DNA of 64,000 bases from Sulfuritalea sp. (GCA_023229685.1 JALNYT010000002.1:558001-622000); one strand, 5' to 3'; shown: positions 7,987-17,323, numbered from the stretch's first letter. A program made the numbers and translations. Notes: generated by a model from the letters alone, not told the origin.

Positions 7987-10515
7987 GTGCGTGCTGTCGC
8001 ATCGATCGCCCGGGCGCAGGTTCGGCCGCCAGTGAGCAGGCTGCCCTTTTTCGATTTCACGGGCTGGACGCTGGACGTCCTGCGCCGGATTCTTTATCTG
8101 GTGACGCGTACCCGGGTGTTCCCGGAAACACCGGAGATGCTGGGCCTGCGCCCCGATCTGGCGGTTTGCTACGTGCTCCACGAGCACCATCTTTCCAATC
8201 TGCTGGTGCTCGATCACGAGTGTCGTCAGCTGGGTTTGCCACCGGCATCGCGACCCATGCGGGATGCTGCCTTCACCTCGCCGCGGTCCTACTTTTTCCT
8301 GTCGCGCAACGAGCGTGGACGCCTGGTGCCGAATCCGCGCAACTATCATTCGCGGCTGCTCAAGTCCCTGGTCAGGACCGCGTTCGCCGACCCCCGCTTC
8401 GATGTGCAATTGGTCCCGGTAACGATACTTTGGGGGCGCGAGCCGGACAAGCAGGACTCGATCCTGAAAGCCCTGTTCTCCGAGACATGGCAATCGGTCA
8501 GCACCTTGCGGCAGCTGTTCGCCATATTGATTCATGGCCGTCATACCGTGGTGCGTTTCAATGCGCCGATCTCCCTGCGCGACCTGCTGAGCGGAGATAT
8601 CGACGAGGCGCGCGCGGTGCGCAAGCTGGGGCGGGTTCTGCGCGTGCACTTCCGGCGTCAGCGCGAAATGGCAATCGGTCCGGATCTGTCCCATCGGCGC
8701 ACCCAGTTGCGCGCGTTGCTCAGCACGCCCTCGGTGCGCAAGGCGATTGCCCTCGAAGCGGAGACCAAATCGATTTCCCTGGTCGCCGCGCAGCGATCAG
8801 CCCGGGCCTTCGCACTCGAGATCGCTTCCGACTACACCTATTCAGTGGTGCGGGCGTTCGCCCTGTTCATGACCTGGGTCCTGAACAAGGTCTATGACGG
8901 CGTCGAGGTGCATAACTTCGAGCGCGTGACTGCGGTCGCGCCGGGTCATGGCATCGTCTATGTGCCCTGCCACCGCAGTCATGTGGATTATCTGCTGATC
9001 TCCTACCTGATCTTCAACCGGGGCCTGATGGTGCCGCATATCGCGGCCGGGGCCAACCTCAACCTGCCGTTGGTCGGAGTGATCCTGCGGCGCTCCGGGG
9101 CCTTCTTCCTGCGGCGCAAGGTCAAGGGCGAGCCGCTCTACGCGACGGTATTTCTGGAATACCTGCACCTGATGATCGATCGCGGCTTTCCCATCGAATA
9201 TTTCATCGAAGGCGGGCGCAGCCGCAGCGGGCGCATGCTGGCGCCCAAGGCCGGCATTCTGGCCATGACGGTGCAAAGTTTCGTGCGCAGCCGCTCAAGG
9301 CCGCTGGTGTTCGTGCCGGTGTATATCGGCTACGAGAAGTTGATGGAGGGCAACAGTTATCTGGCCGAACTCCACGGCCGGCCCAAGAAGTCCGAATCGC
9401 TGATCGACTTGCTGGGTGCAGTGCGGTTGTTGAAGCGCAACTTCGGCAGAGTGCATGTGAATTTCGGTCCGCCGCTGGCGCTCGCTGAATTCCTTGATGC
9501 GCATCATCCGGCGTGGCGCGAGGAAAGCTTCGATGCGCAGGCTCCCTGGATGCGCGGCGCAGTTGACGCAACGGCCACCGCGCTGGCGCGCAGCATCAAT
9601 GCGCTGGCGGTGGTCAATCCGGTCAATCTGCTCGCCGTGACGCTGCTGTCGACGCCCAAGCACGCCGCGGATCTGCGCCTGCTGCAAAAGCAGATCGAGC
9701 ATGTGCAGTACCTGCTGGCCGAGACGCCCTATGCCGAGTCCGTGATTTCGTGCAACCTGCCGGCCGGCGAGGTGATCGACTATGTGCGCCGGCTCGATCT
9801 GGTGGAGTGCCATCCGCATCCTCTGGGCGACATGATCCGGGCGGCGGAACAGCAGGCCGCGCTGCTGGCCTATTTCCGCAACAACGTGCTGCACCTGCTG
9901 GCCCTGCCCTCGCTGCTGGCCTGCCTGCTCAGTCACAATCAGGTACTTACGCGGCAACGCGCGAGGGAGGCGATCAAGGGCATCTACGGGTTGCTGCGCG
10001 CCGATCTGTTTTTGCGCTGGGAAGCCGAGGAGCTCGATGCGGTGATCGACCGCACGCAGGCAGCACTGTGCCAGCGCGGGCTGCTACTCGTCGACCACCA
10101 GACCGAAATTCTGCACGCGCCGCCGCCCAACAGCGAGGCCAGCCCGGAACTGCAGCAACTGGGCGAAATCATTCGCCCGACGCTGGAGCGGCAGTTCCTC
10201 ACGCTGGCCCTGCTGCAACACCATGGCAGTGGCCAGTTGACCCGCACTGCACTCGAGGACGCCACCCATCTGCTGGCGCAGCGACTGGCCATGCTCTACG
10301 AATTCAACTCCGCCGAGTTCTCGGAAAAGCTGCTGTTCGCCAATGTGATTCGCAACCTGATCGATGCCGGGATCTTGCAGGTCGATGATGCCGGGCTGCT
10401 GTGCTTCGACGAGCGGATAACCCTCGCTGCGGCGCAGACCGAACTGCTGCTGGCGGCCGATGTGCGTCACAGCATCCAGCGCATCGCTCGCGCCGCATCG
10501 CCCGCCAGCCAATGA
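7987..10515 (+). CDS. plsB: Glycerol-3-phosphate 1-O-acyltransferase
   Basis: An 842-residue membrane-associated acyltransferase that makes 1-acyl-glycerol-3-phosphate, the first step of phospholipid synthesis. The acyltransferase block HRSHVDYLL (HX4D) is near residue 330, followed by GAFFLRR and EGGRSRSGR. Length agrees with E. coli PlsB (807). GTG 7987 immediately follows the hemA stop; a second GTG at 8032 would shorten it by 15 residues and cannot be excluded. Coupling to hemA is unusual but the frame is open throughout. Confidence 0.93.
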   Translation: MRAVASIARAQVRPPVSRLPFFDFTGWTLDVLRRILYLVTRTRVFPETPEMLGLRPDLAVCYVLHEHHLSNLLVLDHECRQLGLPPASRPMRDAAFTSPRSYFFLSRNERGRLVPNPRNYHSRLLKSLVRTAFADPRFDVQLVPVTILWGREPDKQDSILKALFSETWQSVSTLRQLFAILIHGRHTVVRFNAPISLRDLLSGDIDEARAVRKLGRVLRVHFRRQREMAIGPDLSHRRTQLRALLSTPSVRKAIALEAETKSISLVAAQRSARAFALEIASDYTYSVVRAFALFMTWVLNKVYDGVEVHNFERVTAVAPGHGIVYVPCHRSHVDYLLISYLIFNRGLMVPHIAAGANLNLPLVGVILRRSGAFFLRRKVKGEPLYATVFLEYLHLMIDRGFPIEYFIEGGRSRSGRMLAPKAGILAMTVQSFVRSRSRPLVFVPVYIGYEKLMEGNSYLAELHGRPKKSESLIDLLGAVRLLKRNFGRVHVNFGPPLALAEFLDAHHPAWREESFDAQAPWMRGAVDATATALARSINALAVVNPVNLLAVTLLSTPKHAADLRLLQKQIEHVQYLLAETPYAESVISCNLPAGEVIDYVRRLDLVECHPHPLGDMIRAAEQQAALLAYFRNNVLHLLALPSLLACLLSHNQVLTRQRAREAIKGIYGLLRADLFLRWEAEELDAVIDRTQAALCQRGLLLVDHQTEILHAPPPNSEASPELQQLGEIIRPTLERQFLTLALLQHHGSGQLTRTALEDATHLLAQRLAMLYEFNSAEFSEKLLFANVIRNLIDAGILQVDDAGLLCFDERITLAAAQTELLLAADVRHSIQRIARAASPASQ

Positions 10516-10546
10516 TCCGCCGGCGGCCAAGCTCGATCATCCAGCC

Positions 10547-11623
10547 ATGAAAAAAAGCATACTCGACAAACTCGAACGCTTGAGCGAGCGCCTGGCCGAA
10601 ATCGACGGCCTGCTCGGCGGCGAGCAGGCTGCTCGCGACATGGATAGCTATCGCAAGCTCACCCGCGAGCGGGCCGACATCATGCCGGTGGTGGAACTCT
10701 TCCAGGCTTACCGTAGCGCCAGCGCCGACTATTCGAGCGCGGCTGACATGCTGGCCGATCCCGAGATGAAGGAACTCGCGGTTGCCGAACAGCAGTCGGC
10801 GAGCGCCGAAATGGCCCGGCTCGAAGTCGACCTGCAGCGTGCCCTGCTGCCGAAAGATCCCAACGACGACAGAAACCTGTTTCTCGAAATCCGCGCCGGC
10901 ACGGGTGGCGACGAATCCGCGTTGTTCGCCGCCGACCTGTTTCGCATGTACAGCCGCTACGCCGAGCGCCAGCGCTGGAAGGTGGAGATCGTCTCGCGCA
11001 GCGAATCCGATCTCGGCGGATTCCGCGAAATCATCGCCCGCATCGATGGCAAGGGCGCCTATTCCAAGCTCAAGTTCGAATCGGGCGGTCACCGCGTGCA
11101 GCGTGTGCCGGTCACCGAAACCCAGGGCCGCATCCACACCTCGGCGTGCACCGTCGCGGTGATGCCGGAAGCCGATGAGCTGGTCGACATCGACATCAAT
11201 CCGGCAGACCTGCGCATCGATACCTTCCGCGCTTCGGGCGCGGGTGGCCAGCACATCAACAAGACCGATTCGGCGGTGCGCATTACCCATGTTCCCACCG
11301 GCATCGTCGTCGAGTGCCAGGACGACCGCTCGCAGCACCGCAACAAGGCCCAGGCGCTGTCGGTGCTGGCGGCGCGCATCAATGATGCCAAGCAGCGCGC
11401 GCAGCAGCAGAAGATCGCCTCCGAGCGCAAATCCCTGATCGGTTCCGGCGACCGTTCGGAGCGAATCCGCACTTACAACTTTCCGCAGGGGCGCGTTTCA
11501 GATCATCGCATCAACCTGACGCTGTACAAGATCGACGCCATCATGGACGGCGATCTGGATGAACTGGTAGGCGCCTTGACGGCCGAGCATCAGGCCGAAC
11601 TGCTGGGCGCGCTGGCCGAATGA
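10547..11623 (+). CDS. prfA: Peptide chain release factor 1
   Basis: A 358-residue RF1 that ends translation at UAA/UAG. The GGQ motif is in SGAGGQHINKTDSAVRITH, and the domain after the helical N-terminus (MKKSILDKLERLSERL) is typical. The last codons overlap the start of prmC (ATGA at 11620), the gene for the methyltransferase that modifies the GGQ glutamine. This is the classic prfA-prmC pair. Confidence 0.98.
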   Translation: MKKSILDKLERLSERLAEIDGLLGGEQAARDMDSYRKLTRERADIMPVVELFQAYRSASADYSSAADMLADPEMKELAVAEQQSASAEMARLEVDLQRALLPKDPNDDRNLFLEIRAGTGGDESALFAADLFRMYSRYAERQRWKVEIVSRSESDLGGFREIIARIDGKGAYSKLKFESGGHRVQRVPVTETQGRIHTSACTVAVMPEADELVDIDINPADLRIDTFRASGAGGQHINKTDSAVRITHVPTGIVVECQDDRSQHRNKAQALSVLAARINDAKQRAQQQKIASERKSLIGSGDRSERIRTYNFPQGRVSDHRINLTLYKIDAIMDGDLDELVGALTAEHQAELLGALAE

Positions 11624-12450
11624 CCACGCTGGCCGCGGCGTTGGCAGCGGCACGAGCGAAGCTGCCGGCGAGCGAGGCGCGCCTGCTATTGGGGCATGTG
11701 CTGGGCCGGCCAGCGGCCTGGCTGATTGCACACGACGACGAGGTGCTGGGCGAAGCCGCGCTGCTCAGCTTCGCCTCGCTGGTGGCGCGCCGCGCGGGCG
11801 GCGAACCGGTGGCCTACCTCATCGGGCAGCGCGAGTTTTTCGGTCGCGAGTTCGCTGTCTCGCCCGCCGTGCTGATCCCGCGTCCGGAGACCGAACTGCT
11901 GGTCGACATTGCCCTCGCAGAAGTCGGTGCTGGCAAGACGGCGACCGGCGCGGTCAGTATTCTCGACCTCGGTACCGGCAGTGGCTGCCTTGCCATCACG
12001 TTGGCACTGGAAATCCCGCAGGCGCAAGTCACAGCGGTAGATGCTTCCGCGGCAGCTTTGAACATCGCACGCGGGAATGCAGAACGACTGGGTGCGCAAC
12101 TGCGCTTCCTGCAAAGTGACTGGTTCGCCGCGCTGGGCAGCGAAAGATTTGATCTGATCGTGACCAACCCGCCCTACATCGCCGCATCCGATCCCCACTT
12201 GGCCGCAGGCGATCTGCGCCACGAACCGCAGGCGGCGCTTGCCAGCGGCGCGGATGGCCTTGACGCCATCCGCCACATCATCACCGCCGCGCCGGCGCAT
12301 CTCGCACCGGGCGGACAACTCTGGCTGGAGCACGGCTACGATCAGGCCGAGCCGGTGCGCGAACTGCTTGCGGCGTCAGGGTTGGTCGACATCGAACAGC
12401 ACCGCGACATCGCGGGCATAGTTCGCGTCAGCGGCGCTCGGCTGAGCTGA
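11620..12450 (+). CDS. prmC: Release factor glutamine methyltransferase
   Basis: A 276-residue SAM-dependent enzyme that N5-methylates the GGQ glutamine of release factors. Motif I is ILDLGTGSGCLAI and the catalytic NPPY is at residues 183-186 (TNPPYIAASDPH), as in E. coli PrmC. It overlaps prfA by four bases, so it is translationally coupled to its substrate's gene. Confidence 0.97.
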   Translation: MTTLAAALAAARAKLPASEARLLLGHVLGRPAAWLIAHDDEVLGEAALLSFASLVARRAGGEPVAYLIGQREFFGREFAVSPAVLIPRPETELLVDIALAEVGAGKTATGAVSILDLGTGSGCLAITLALEIPQAQVTAVDASAAALNIARGNAERLGAQLRFLQSDWFAALGSERFDLIVTNPPYIAASDPHLAAGDLRHEPQAALASGADGLDAIRHIITAAPAHLAPGGQLWLEHGYDQAEPVRELLAASGLVDIEQHRDIAGIVRVSGARLS

Positions 12451-12549
12451 AGAGAATCCGGCGGGTACCGGGTGCTGGCCGACCGTTGCGACTACAATTT
12501 GACGTATTAAGCAAACCCGACGGGCCGCGAGAGGGAAGAGGAAGGTGCG

Positions 12550-12993
12550 ATGAAGTGGGACAGCAGTTTCGCGATTGGCATTGAAGCCATCGACAATCAG
12601 CACGAAAAGATCTTCGAACATCTGCTTGCTATCGAGAACTCGGTAACAAAAAGGGACCCTTGGCATATCCTGCGTTTCTTCCTGACACAAATGTCGGATT
12701 ACATGAAGTTCCATCTGGCGGTCGAGGAGGCCCTGCTGGAAATCATCAGGTATCCCGACTACGCGGAGCATTGCGTAGAGCACGCAAGGCTCATGGAGCA
12801 GATTGCCGAATTGCAGGATCAACTGGAGAAGGCGGGGTCGGGTCGGGCCCCGGTGGGGCAGCCGCTACCAGCAGAGAACCTGGTCGATTTCTTTGAGGAC
12901 TGGTTTGTCCGCCATGTCCTGAGCAGTGACCGGGAATACGCGGCCTATGTCAAAGAGGAGTTTCCGGCGCTGTTCGGCAAGCGCCCCGCGTAG
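12550..12993 (+). CDS. Bacteriohemerythrin
   Basis: A 147-residue single-domain hemerythrin expected to bind O2 at a non-heme di-iron site. The ligand set is visible in order: His18 (DNQHEKIFEH), His39, His55 and Glu59 (KFHLAVEE), His74 and His78 (EHCVEH), and a late His...Asp (RHVLSSD). GGAAGAGGAAGG precedes the ATG. It stands alone between prmC and the cytochrome c4 gene. Roles in O2 sensing or delivery are known for the family; the role here is not shown. Confidence 0.95.
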   Translation: MKWDSSFAIGIEAIDNQHEKIFEHLLAIENSVTKRDPWHILRFFLTQMSDYMKFHLAVEEALLEIIRYPDYAEHCVEHARLMEQIAELQDQLEKAGSGRAPVGQPLPAENLVDFFEDWFVRHVLSSDREYAAYVKEEFPALFGKRPA

Positions 12994-13049
12994 GCTGCTG
13001 CGGACGGAGCCGTCCGGCGGGCCGCCCCTTTTGGCCGCAACGAGGATTC

Positions 13050-13691
13050 CTAGCGCAGCCCGGCGATGTAGTCGGCCACTGCCTTGATTTCTGAGTCGGT
13101 CATCTTGAGCGCGATGGTCCGCATCATCTTGTTCGGGTCGTTGGTGCGGGTGCCCTCGCGGAAGCTTTTCAGCTGTGCTTCCATGTATTCCGGAAACTGG
13201 CCGCCGATGCGCGGATATTGGGCTGGAATGCCGGCACCGGTCGGGCCATGACACCCGGCGCAGGCAGGCAGACCTTTGGCCTGATCGCCACCGCGATACA
13301 GCTTCTGGCCGCGTTCGATGGTTTCGCGATTCTTCGCTGTTTCGCCCTTCTGGGTTTGCGTCGAAAAATAAGCCGCCAAGTCGCGCATCTGGCCTTCATC
13401 GTAGGCCGCGATCATGCCGTTCATGATCGCATTGACGCGCTCAGGCGGCTTGCCGTCGGTGCCCTTGAAGTTCTTCATCTGCTTCAGCAGATAGTCGGGA
13501 TGTTGTCCCGCCAGCTTCGGGTTGACGGGAATCGGACTGTTGCCATCCGGGCCGTGACAGGCAACGCAGACCGTGGAGACGATGGTTTGGCCGCGTGCGG
13601 CATCACCTTTGGGAACTGCCTTGGCGGCATCGGACGCGTTAGCACCGAACGGGATCATCGCGCACAGCAGAATAAGCAGGGAACGCTTCAT
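13050..13691 (-). CDS. Diheme cytochrome c4
   Basis: A 213-residue periplasmic electron carrier. A signal peptide (MKRSLLILLCAMIPFGANA) precedes two CXXCH heme sites (CVACH at 42-46 and CAGCH in the second half), each followed by a C-terminal methionine-bearing segment. The tandem-domain layout and length match cytochrome c4, a donor to terminal oxidases. Maturation needs the Ccm system encoded at the other end of this window. The ATG at 13691 has GAGGAG upstream; a longer frame to 14012 only reads across the divergent promoter. It is divergent from engB. Confidence 0.95.
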   Translation of the reverse strand: MKRSLLILLCAMIPFGANASDAAKAVPKGDAARGQTIVSTVCVACHGPDGNSPIPVNPKLAGQHPDYLLKQMKNFKGTDGKPPERVNAIMNGMIAAYDEGQMRDLAAYFSTQTQKGETAKNRETIERGQKLYRGGDQAKGLPACAGCHGPTGAGIPAQYPRIGGQFPEYMEAQLKSFREGTRTNDPNKMMRTIALKMTDSEIKAVADYIAGLR

Positions 13692-13809
13692 GAACAAAAA
13701 CTCCTCGGAAACTGCAGGATTCGGAAATTGTAAACCTGATATTCTATCGTAGCTCGCCCGATTTCTCCATGTCAGCCAGTCATGGCGACGTGTCTCTGAC
13801 GTATCGCCC

Positions 13810-14427
13810 ATGTCCTTATTCCGCCACGCCACCTTCGAAGTTTCCGTAGCCCAGCCCAGCGGCCTGCCTCCACCGCAGGGGGCGGAGATCGCCTTTGCGG
13901 GTCGCTCGAACTCGGGAAAGTCGAGCGCCATCAATACCCTGGTAGGGCACACCCGGCTCGCCTTCGTCTCCAAGACGCCGGGCCGGACCCAGCTGATCAA
14001 CCTGTTTCGCATGAAAAATGGCGCGGCGCTGGTTGATCTGCCCGGCTATGGCTATGCCCAGGTGCCTTTGGCGGTTCGCCTGCAATGGCAAGGCTTGCTA
14101 GAACATTACCTGACGTGCCGGTCCAATCTGGTCGGCCTGGTGCTGATCATGGATTCGCGCCGGCCGCTGACTGAACTCGACTGGAAGATGATCGGCTGGT
14201 TCGGCTCCACGGGGCGGCCAATCCACTGTCTGCTGACGAAGTCGGACAAGCTCACGCGCCAGGAGCAGACCAAGACCCTGAAGGAAACGCGCGCGGCGCT
14301 TGCCGAGTTCGGCGACCAGGTCACCGTGCAGTTGTTTTCCAGCCTGAAGAAGACCGGAATGGAAGAGGCGGAAAAGGTCGTGGGAAACTGGTTGAAAAGC
14401 GACGGCGTCGTTGCGTCAACGGGCTGA
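13810..14427 (+). CDS. engB: Ribosome biogenesis GTPase EngB (YsxC/YihA)
   Basis: A 205-residue small GTPase needed for 50S assembly. G1 is GRSNSGKSS, G3 DLPGYGYAQ and G4 TKSDK. The cytochrome c4 / engB / hemB order is a common betaproteobacterial arrangement. An intrinsic terminator follows at 14478-14513. Confidence 0.97.
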   Translation: MSLFRHATFEVSVAQPSGLPPPQGAEIAFAGRSNSGKSSAINTLVGHTRLAFVSKTPGRTQLINLFRMKNGAALVDLPGYGYAQVPLAVRLQWQGLLEHYLTCRSNLVGLVLIMDSRRPLTELDWKMIGWFGSTGRPIHCLLTKSDKLTRQEQTKTLKETRAALAEFGDQVTVQLFSSLKKTGMEEAEKVVGNWLKSDGVVASTG

Positions 14428-14477
14428 CGCAGTCAGCAAACCAGTCACCCCCTTTCCCGGAAAGGGGGCCGGGGGAT

Positions 14478-14513
14478 AGCCCTTACAATTCGCCCGAAGG
14501 GCTTTTATTTTGG
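14478..14513 (+). terminator. Intrinsic terminator of engB
   Basis: A 7-bp stem AGCCCTT (14478-14484) / AAGGGCT (14497-14503) is followed by TTTATTTT on the plus strand. The tail also forms one arm of a 15-bp perfect palindrome (14499-14513 with 14519-14533), so the terminators of engB and of the opposing small RNA are interlocked. Confidence 0.75.
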
Positions 14514-14520
14514 CTTCACC

Positions 14521-14638
14521 AAAATAAAAGCCCTCGACCAAAGGGGAGGAGGTCGAGGGCGAAACACCTTGAAATGTTCAAGGTACCCGCTCAGGGAGGT
14601 AAGCGGGAGACGGCGCGAACCAAAGCCCGCCACCATCT
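14521..14638 (-). ncRNA. Predicted small regulatory RNA with anti-SD loops
   Basis: About 118 nt on the minus strand between a promoter (14645-14672) and a Rho-independent terminator. The RNA would fold into three hairpins: a 6-bp stem (14602-14607 with 14586-14591) with loop containing CCUCCCU; an 8-bp stem (14577-14584 with 14566-14573); and a 9-bp terminator stem (14551-14559 with 14531-14539) with loop UCCUCCCC, followed by CUUUUAUUUU. The two C/U-rich loops are complementary to Shine-Dalgarno sequences. This is the design seen in Neisseria sibling sRNAs and rhizobial cuckoo RNAs. No coding frame is present. Identity with a known family is not claimed. Confidence 0.7.
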
Positions 14639-14644
14639 GTTTAT

Positions 14645-14672
14645 ATGATAGGCCGTATGCGTTAAAGTTCAA
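14645..14672 (-). promoter_or_regulatory. Sigma-70 promoter of the predicted small RNA
   Basis: On the minus strand TTGAAC (14667-14672) and TATCAT (14645-14650) are separated by 16 bp. Transcription would start near 14638, just before the first hairpin. The promoter faces away from hemB, whose ATG is at 14705. Confidence 0.6.
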
Positions 14673-14704
14673 CTAATTCTCAAAATATTCTGAAGGTTAA
14701 GCCA

Positions 14705-15715
14705 ATGATTCCAAAAGGTGTATTTCCCGGAACACGGATGCGGCGGATGCGCCGTGATGATTTCTCGCGGCGTTTGATGTGTGAGCACACACTCACGGCC
14801 AGCGACTTCATTTACCCGGTCTTCGTCCTCGAAGGCGCGGGCCGCACGGAAGCGGTGGGGTCGATGCCTGGCGTCGAGCGCATGTCGCTGGATCGTTTGT
14901 TGCCGGTGGCCGAAAAGGCGCTGAAGCTGGGTGTGCCGGCACTGGCCCTGTTCCCGGTGGTGGATGGCAACAGGAAGACCCCGGGGGCGGAAGAAGCCTG
15001 GAATCCGGCGGGCCTGGTACCCACCGTGGTGGCTCGCCTGAAGCGCGAGTTTCCCGAACTTGGCGTAATCACCGATGTCGCGCTCGACCCCTACACCAGC
15101 CATGGACAGGATGGCCTGATCGACCCGGCCGATCCGAGCGGCTATGTGATGAACGACGAGACGCTGGAAGCCCTGGCCAAACAGGCGCTGTGCCACGCTC
15201 GCGCCGGCGCCGACGTGGTCGCGCCTTCGGACATGATGGACGGCCGTATCGGCCGTATCCGCGCCACGCTGGATGCCGAAAAACTGATCCATACCCGCAT
15301 CCTGGCCTACTCGGCGAAATACGCTTCCGCGTTCTATGGCCCCTTCCGCGACGCGGTGGGTTCGGCCGGCAATTTGGGCAAGGGCAACAAATCCACCTAC
15401 CAGATGGATCCGGGCAACAGCGACGAGGCTTTGCGCGAAGTGGCGCTGGATCTGGACGAAGGCGCCGACATGGTGATGGTCAAGCCCGGCATGCCGTATC
15501 TCGACATCGTGCGTCGGGTGAAGGACGAACTCGGCGTGCCGACCTATGCTTATCAGGTCAGCGGCGAATACGCGATGCTCAAGGCCGCCGCGCAGAACGG
15601 CTGGCTGGCCCATGACGCGGTGATGATGGAGGCATTGCTTTGCTTCAAGCGCGCCGGCTGCGACGGGATACTGACCTACTTCGCGCTGGAAGCGGCGACA
15701 TTGCTGAAAGCGTAA
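14705..15715 (+). CDS. hemB: Delta-aminolevulinic acid dehydratase (porphobilinogen synthase)
   Basis: A 336-residue enzyme that condenses two 5-aminolevulinate molecules into porphobilinogen for heme. The Schiff-base lysines are in AYSAKYASAFYGPF and MVKPGMPY. The metal site segment reads VALDPYTSHGQDG with no cysteines, so it belongs to the Mg-dependent, zinc-independent class known from Pseudomonas and most betaproteobacteria. AAGG lies upstream of the ATG. Confidence 0.97.
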   Translation: MIPKGVFPGTRMRRMRRDDFSRRLMCEHTLTASDFIYPVFVLEGAGRTEAVGSMPGVERMSLDRLLPVAEKALKLGVPALALFPVVDGNRKTPGAEEAWNPAGLVPTVVARLKREFPELGVITDVALDPYTSHGQDGLIDPADPSGYVMNDETLEALAKQALCHARAGADVVAPSDMMDGRIGRIRATLDAEKLIHTRILAYSAKYASAFYGPFRDAVGSAGNLGKGNKSTYQMDPGNSDEALREVALDLDEGADMVMVKPGMPYLDIVRRVKDELGVPTYAYQVSGEYAMLKAAAQNGWLAHDAVMMEALLCFKRAGCDGILTYFALEAATLLKA

Positions 15716-15751
15716 GAGTCGGCGCCGGCGGGACGGCGACCACGCCGTTTG

Positions 15752-16339
15752 TCAGCGCGCCAGAATCGGCCACTGCGCCGGCCAGTTCGCCAGCGGATCG
15801 TGCTTGAAGCCGCTTTTGACGAAGCGCTGCCAGCGACCCACCGTATAGCAGACCAGCAGGTCGGCATGCGCGCCGAAATCATGTTCGGCAGTTAACGCCC
15901 CTTGCGCCGAGGCGACTTTCAAGCACTGCTTGAGGGTGGCTTCGATGCGATCCAGCAACTGGTTGATCCGTGCCTGCAGGCGCGGGTTCTCGTGTACCAG
16001 CGCGTCACCCACCAGCACCCGCGTCAGGCCGCGGTTCTTTTGCGCAAAGCGCAACAGCGAAGTCACGATGGCCTCGGCCTGTTTGAGACCGGATTCCTCG
16101 GCCGCTTCGATCTGGGTGATCACCGAAAAGACGCCACTCTCGATGAACTCGATCAGCCCCTCGTACATCTGCGCCTTGCTCGCGAAGTGGCGGTAGAGGG
16201 CTGCCTCCGAAACCTTGAGCTGTTTGGCGAGGAGAGCGGTCGTTACCTTGTCCGCCGCCGGACGCTCCAGCATTTCGGCAATGGTCTGCAGGATCAGTAG
16301 CTTCTTTTCACCAACTTTTGCGGCGCGGGCTTCGTTCAT
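15752..16339 (-). CDS. slmA: Nucleoid occlusion factor SlmA (TetR family)
   Basis: A 195-residue TetR-like DNA-binding protein that blocks FtsZ assembly over the nucleoid. The N-terminal helix-turn-helix reads VTTALLAKQLKVSEAALYRHF, and the protein keeps the SlmA-type FASKAQMYEGLIEFIE. The ATG at 16339 lies 11 bases after the argB stop. argB-slmA co-transcription is common in this class. The longer open frame to 17101 is only the argB shadow. Confidence 0.93.
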   Translation of the reverse strand: MNEARAAKVGEKKLLILQTIAEMLERPAADKVTTALLAKQLKVSEAALYRHFASKAQMYEGLIEFIESGVFSVITQIEAAEESGLKQAEAIVTSLLRFAQKNRGLTRVLVGDALVHENPRLQARINQLLDRIEATLKQCLKVASAQGALTAEHDFGAHADLLVCYTVGRWQRFVKSGFKHDPLANWPAQWPILAR

Positions 16340-16350
16340 GGCGGGTTCAA

Positions 16351-17235
16351 TCACTTTGATTTGATCAAGGTACCGACGCCTTCGTCGGTCAGAATTTCGA
16401 GCAGCAGCGCATGTTCGACGCGGCCATCGATGATGTGCACTCCCCTCACGCCACTGCGCGCGGCATCCAGCGCCGAACTGATCTTGGGCAGCATGCCGCC
16501 TTCGATCGTGCCGTCCGCCACCATGTCGTCGATCTGCTTGGGCGTGACACCGGTCAGCAGCTTGCCAGCCTTGTCCAGAACGCCGGGCGTATTGGTGAGC
16601 ATGACCAGCTTTTCGGCCTTCAGCACTTCGGCGATCTTCCCGGCTACGACGTCGGCATTGATGTTGTAGGTTTCGCCCTCGCTGCCGACGCCGATCGGTG
16701 CGATCACCGGGATGAAGGCGCCGCTGTCGAGCAGGGCGATCAGGCTGGGGTCGATGGAGATGATGTCGCCGACCTGTCCGATATCGATCAGATCGCCGGG
16801 GGCGTCCTTGTTTTCCATCATGAGTTTTTTGGCGCGAATGAAGTTGCCATCCTTGCCGGTGAGACCCACGGCCTTGCCGCCGTGCTGATTGATCAGGTTG
16901 ACGATTTCCTTGTTGACCTGACCGCCGAGTACCATCTCGACCAGCTCCATGGTGTCGGCATCGGTGACCCGCATGCCCTGGACGAACTCTCCCTTTTTGC
17001 CGACGCGCGCCAGCAGGCTTTCGATCTGCGGGCCGCCGCCATGCACCACTACCGGGTTCATGCCGACCAGCTTGAGCAGCACCACGTCGCGCGCGAAGCA
17101 CTGCTTGAGATTTTCGTCGGTCATCGCATTGCCGCCATACTTCACGACGATGGTCTTGCCATGAAAACGCTTGATGTAGGGCAGGGCCTCGGTCAGGATG
17201 CCGGCCTTGATGACGGGAGCGAGCTTTTCGGTCAT
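16351..17235 (-). CDS. argB: Acetylglutamate kinase
   Basis: A 294-residue amino-acid kinase that phosphorylates N-acetylglutamate in arginine synthesis. It shows the phosphate-binding VVKYGGNAM, the VVHGGGPQI motif and LTNTPGVLDK. I chose the ATG at 17235; an in-frame TTG at 17253 would add six residues. No strong Shine-Dalgarno is visible for either. slmA follows. Confidence 0.97.
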   Translation of the reverse strand: MTEKLAPVIKAGILTEALPYIKRFHGKTIVVKYGGNAMTDENLKQCFARDVVLLKLVGMNPVVVHGGGPQIESLLARVGKKGEFVQGMRVTDADTMELVEMVLGGQVNKEIVNLINQHGGKAVGLTGKDGNFIRAKKLMMENKDAPGDLIDIGQVGDIISIDPSLIALLDSGAFIPVIAPIGVGSEGETYNINADVVAGKIAEVLKAEKLVMLTNTPGVLDKAGKLLTGVTPKQIDDMVADGTIEGGMLPKISSALDAARSGVRGVHIIDGRVEHALLLEILTDEGVGTLIKSK

Positions 17236-17295
17236 GGGTGTCAGCGAGAGCAAGTGGTAACTTCGCTCATTCTACCGGCCGGCCGACAAAACGGG

Positions 17296-17323
17296 GCAGC
17301 CCGCCGGGATATCGGCGGGCTGC
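17296..17323 (-). terminator. Intrinsic terminator downstream of the hsp20 gene
   Basis: An 11-bp perfect stem (17296-17306 with 17313-17323, six-base loop) is followed on the minus strand by CCCGTTTTG. It lies between hsp20 and argB, both leftward, and so separates the two units. Confidence 0.7.

Noticed and set aside
6706..8694. A 662-residue open frame antisense to hemA and plsB
   Set aside because: His/Gln/Arg-rich antisense shadow; hemA and plsB are unambiguous on the other strand.
14481..14640. A CRISPR-like array suggested by several short palindromes in a row
   Set aside because: The stems differ from each other and there are no equal spacers; they fit hairpins of one small RNA and a terminator.
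15752..17101. A 449-residue open frame covering slmA and most of argB on the minus strand
   Set aside because: Only its last 195 codons are SlmA; the rest is an Arg/Gly-rich shadow of argB in another frame.
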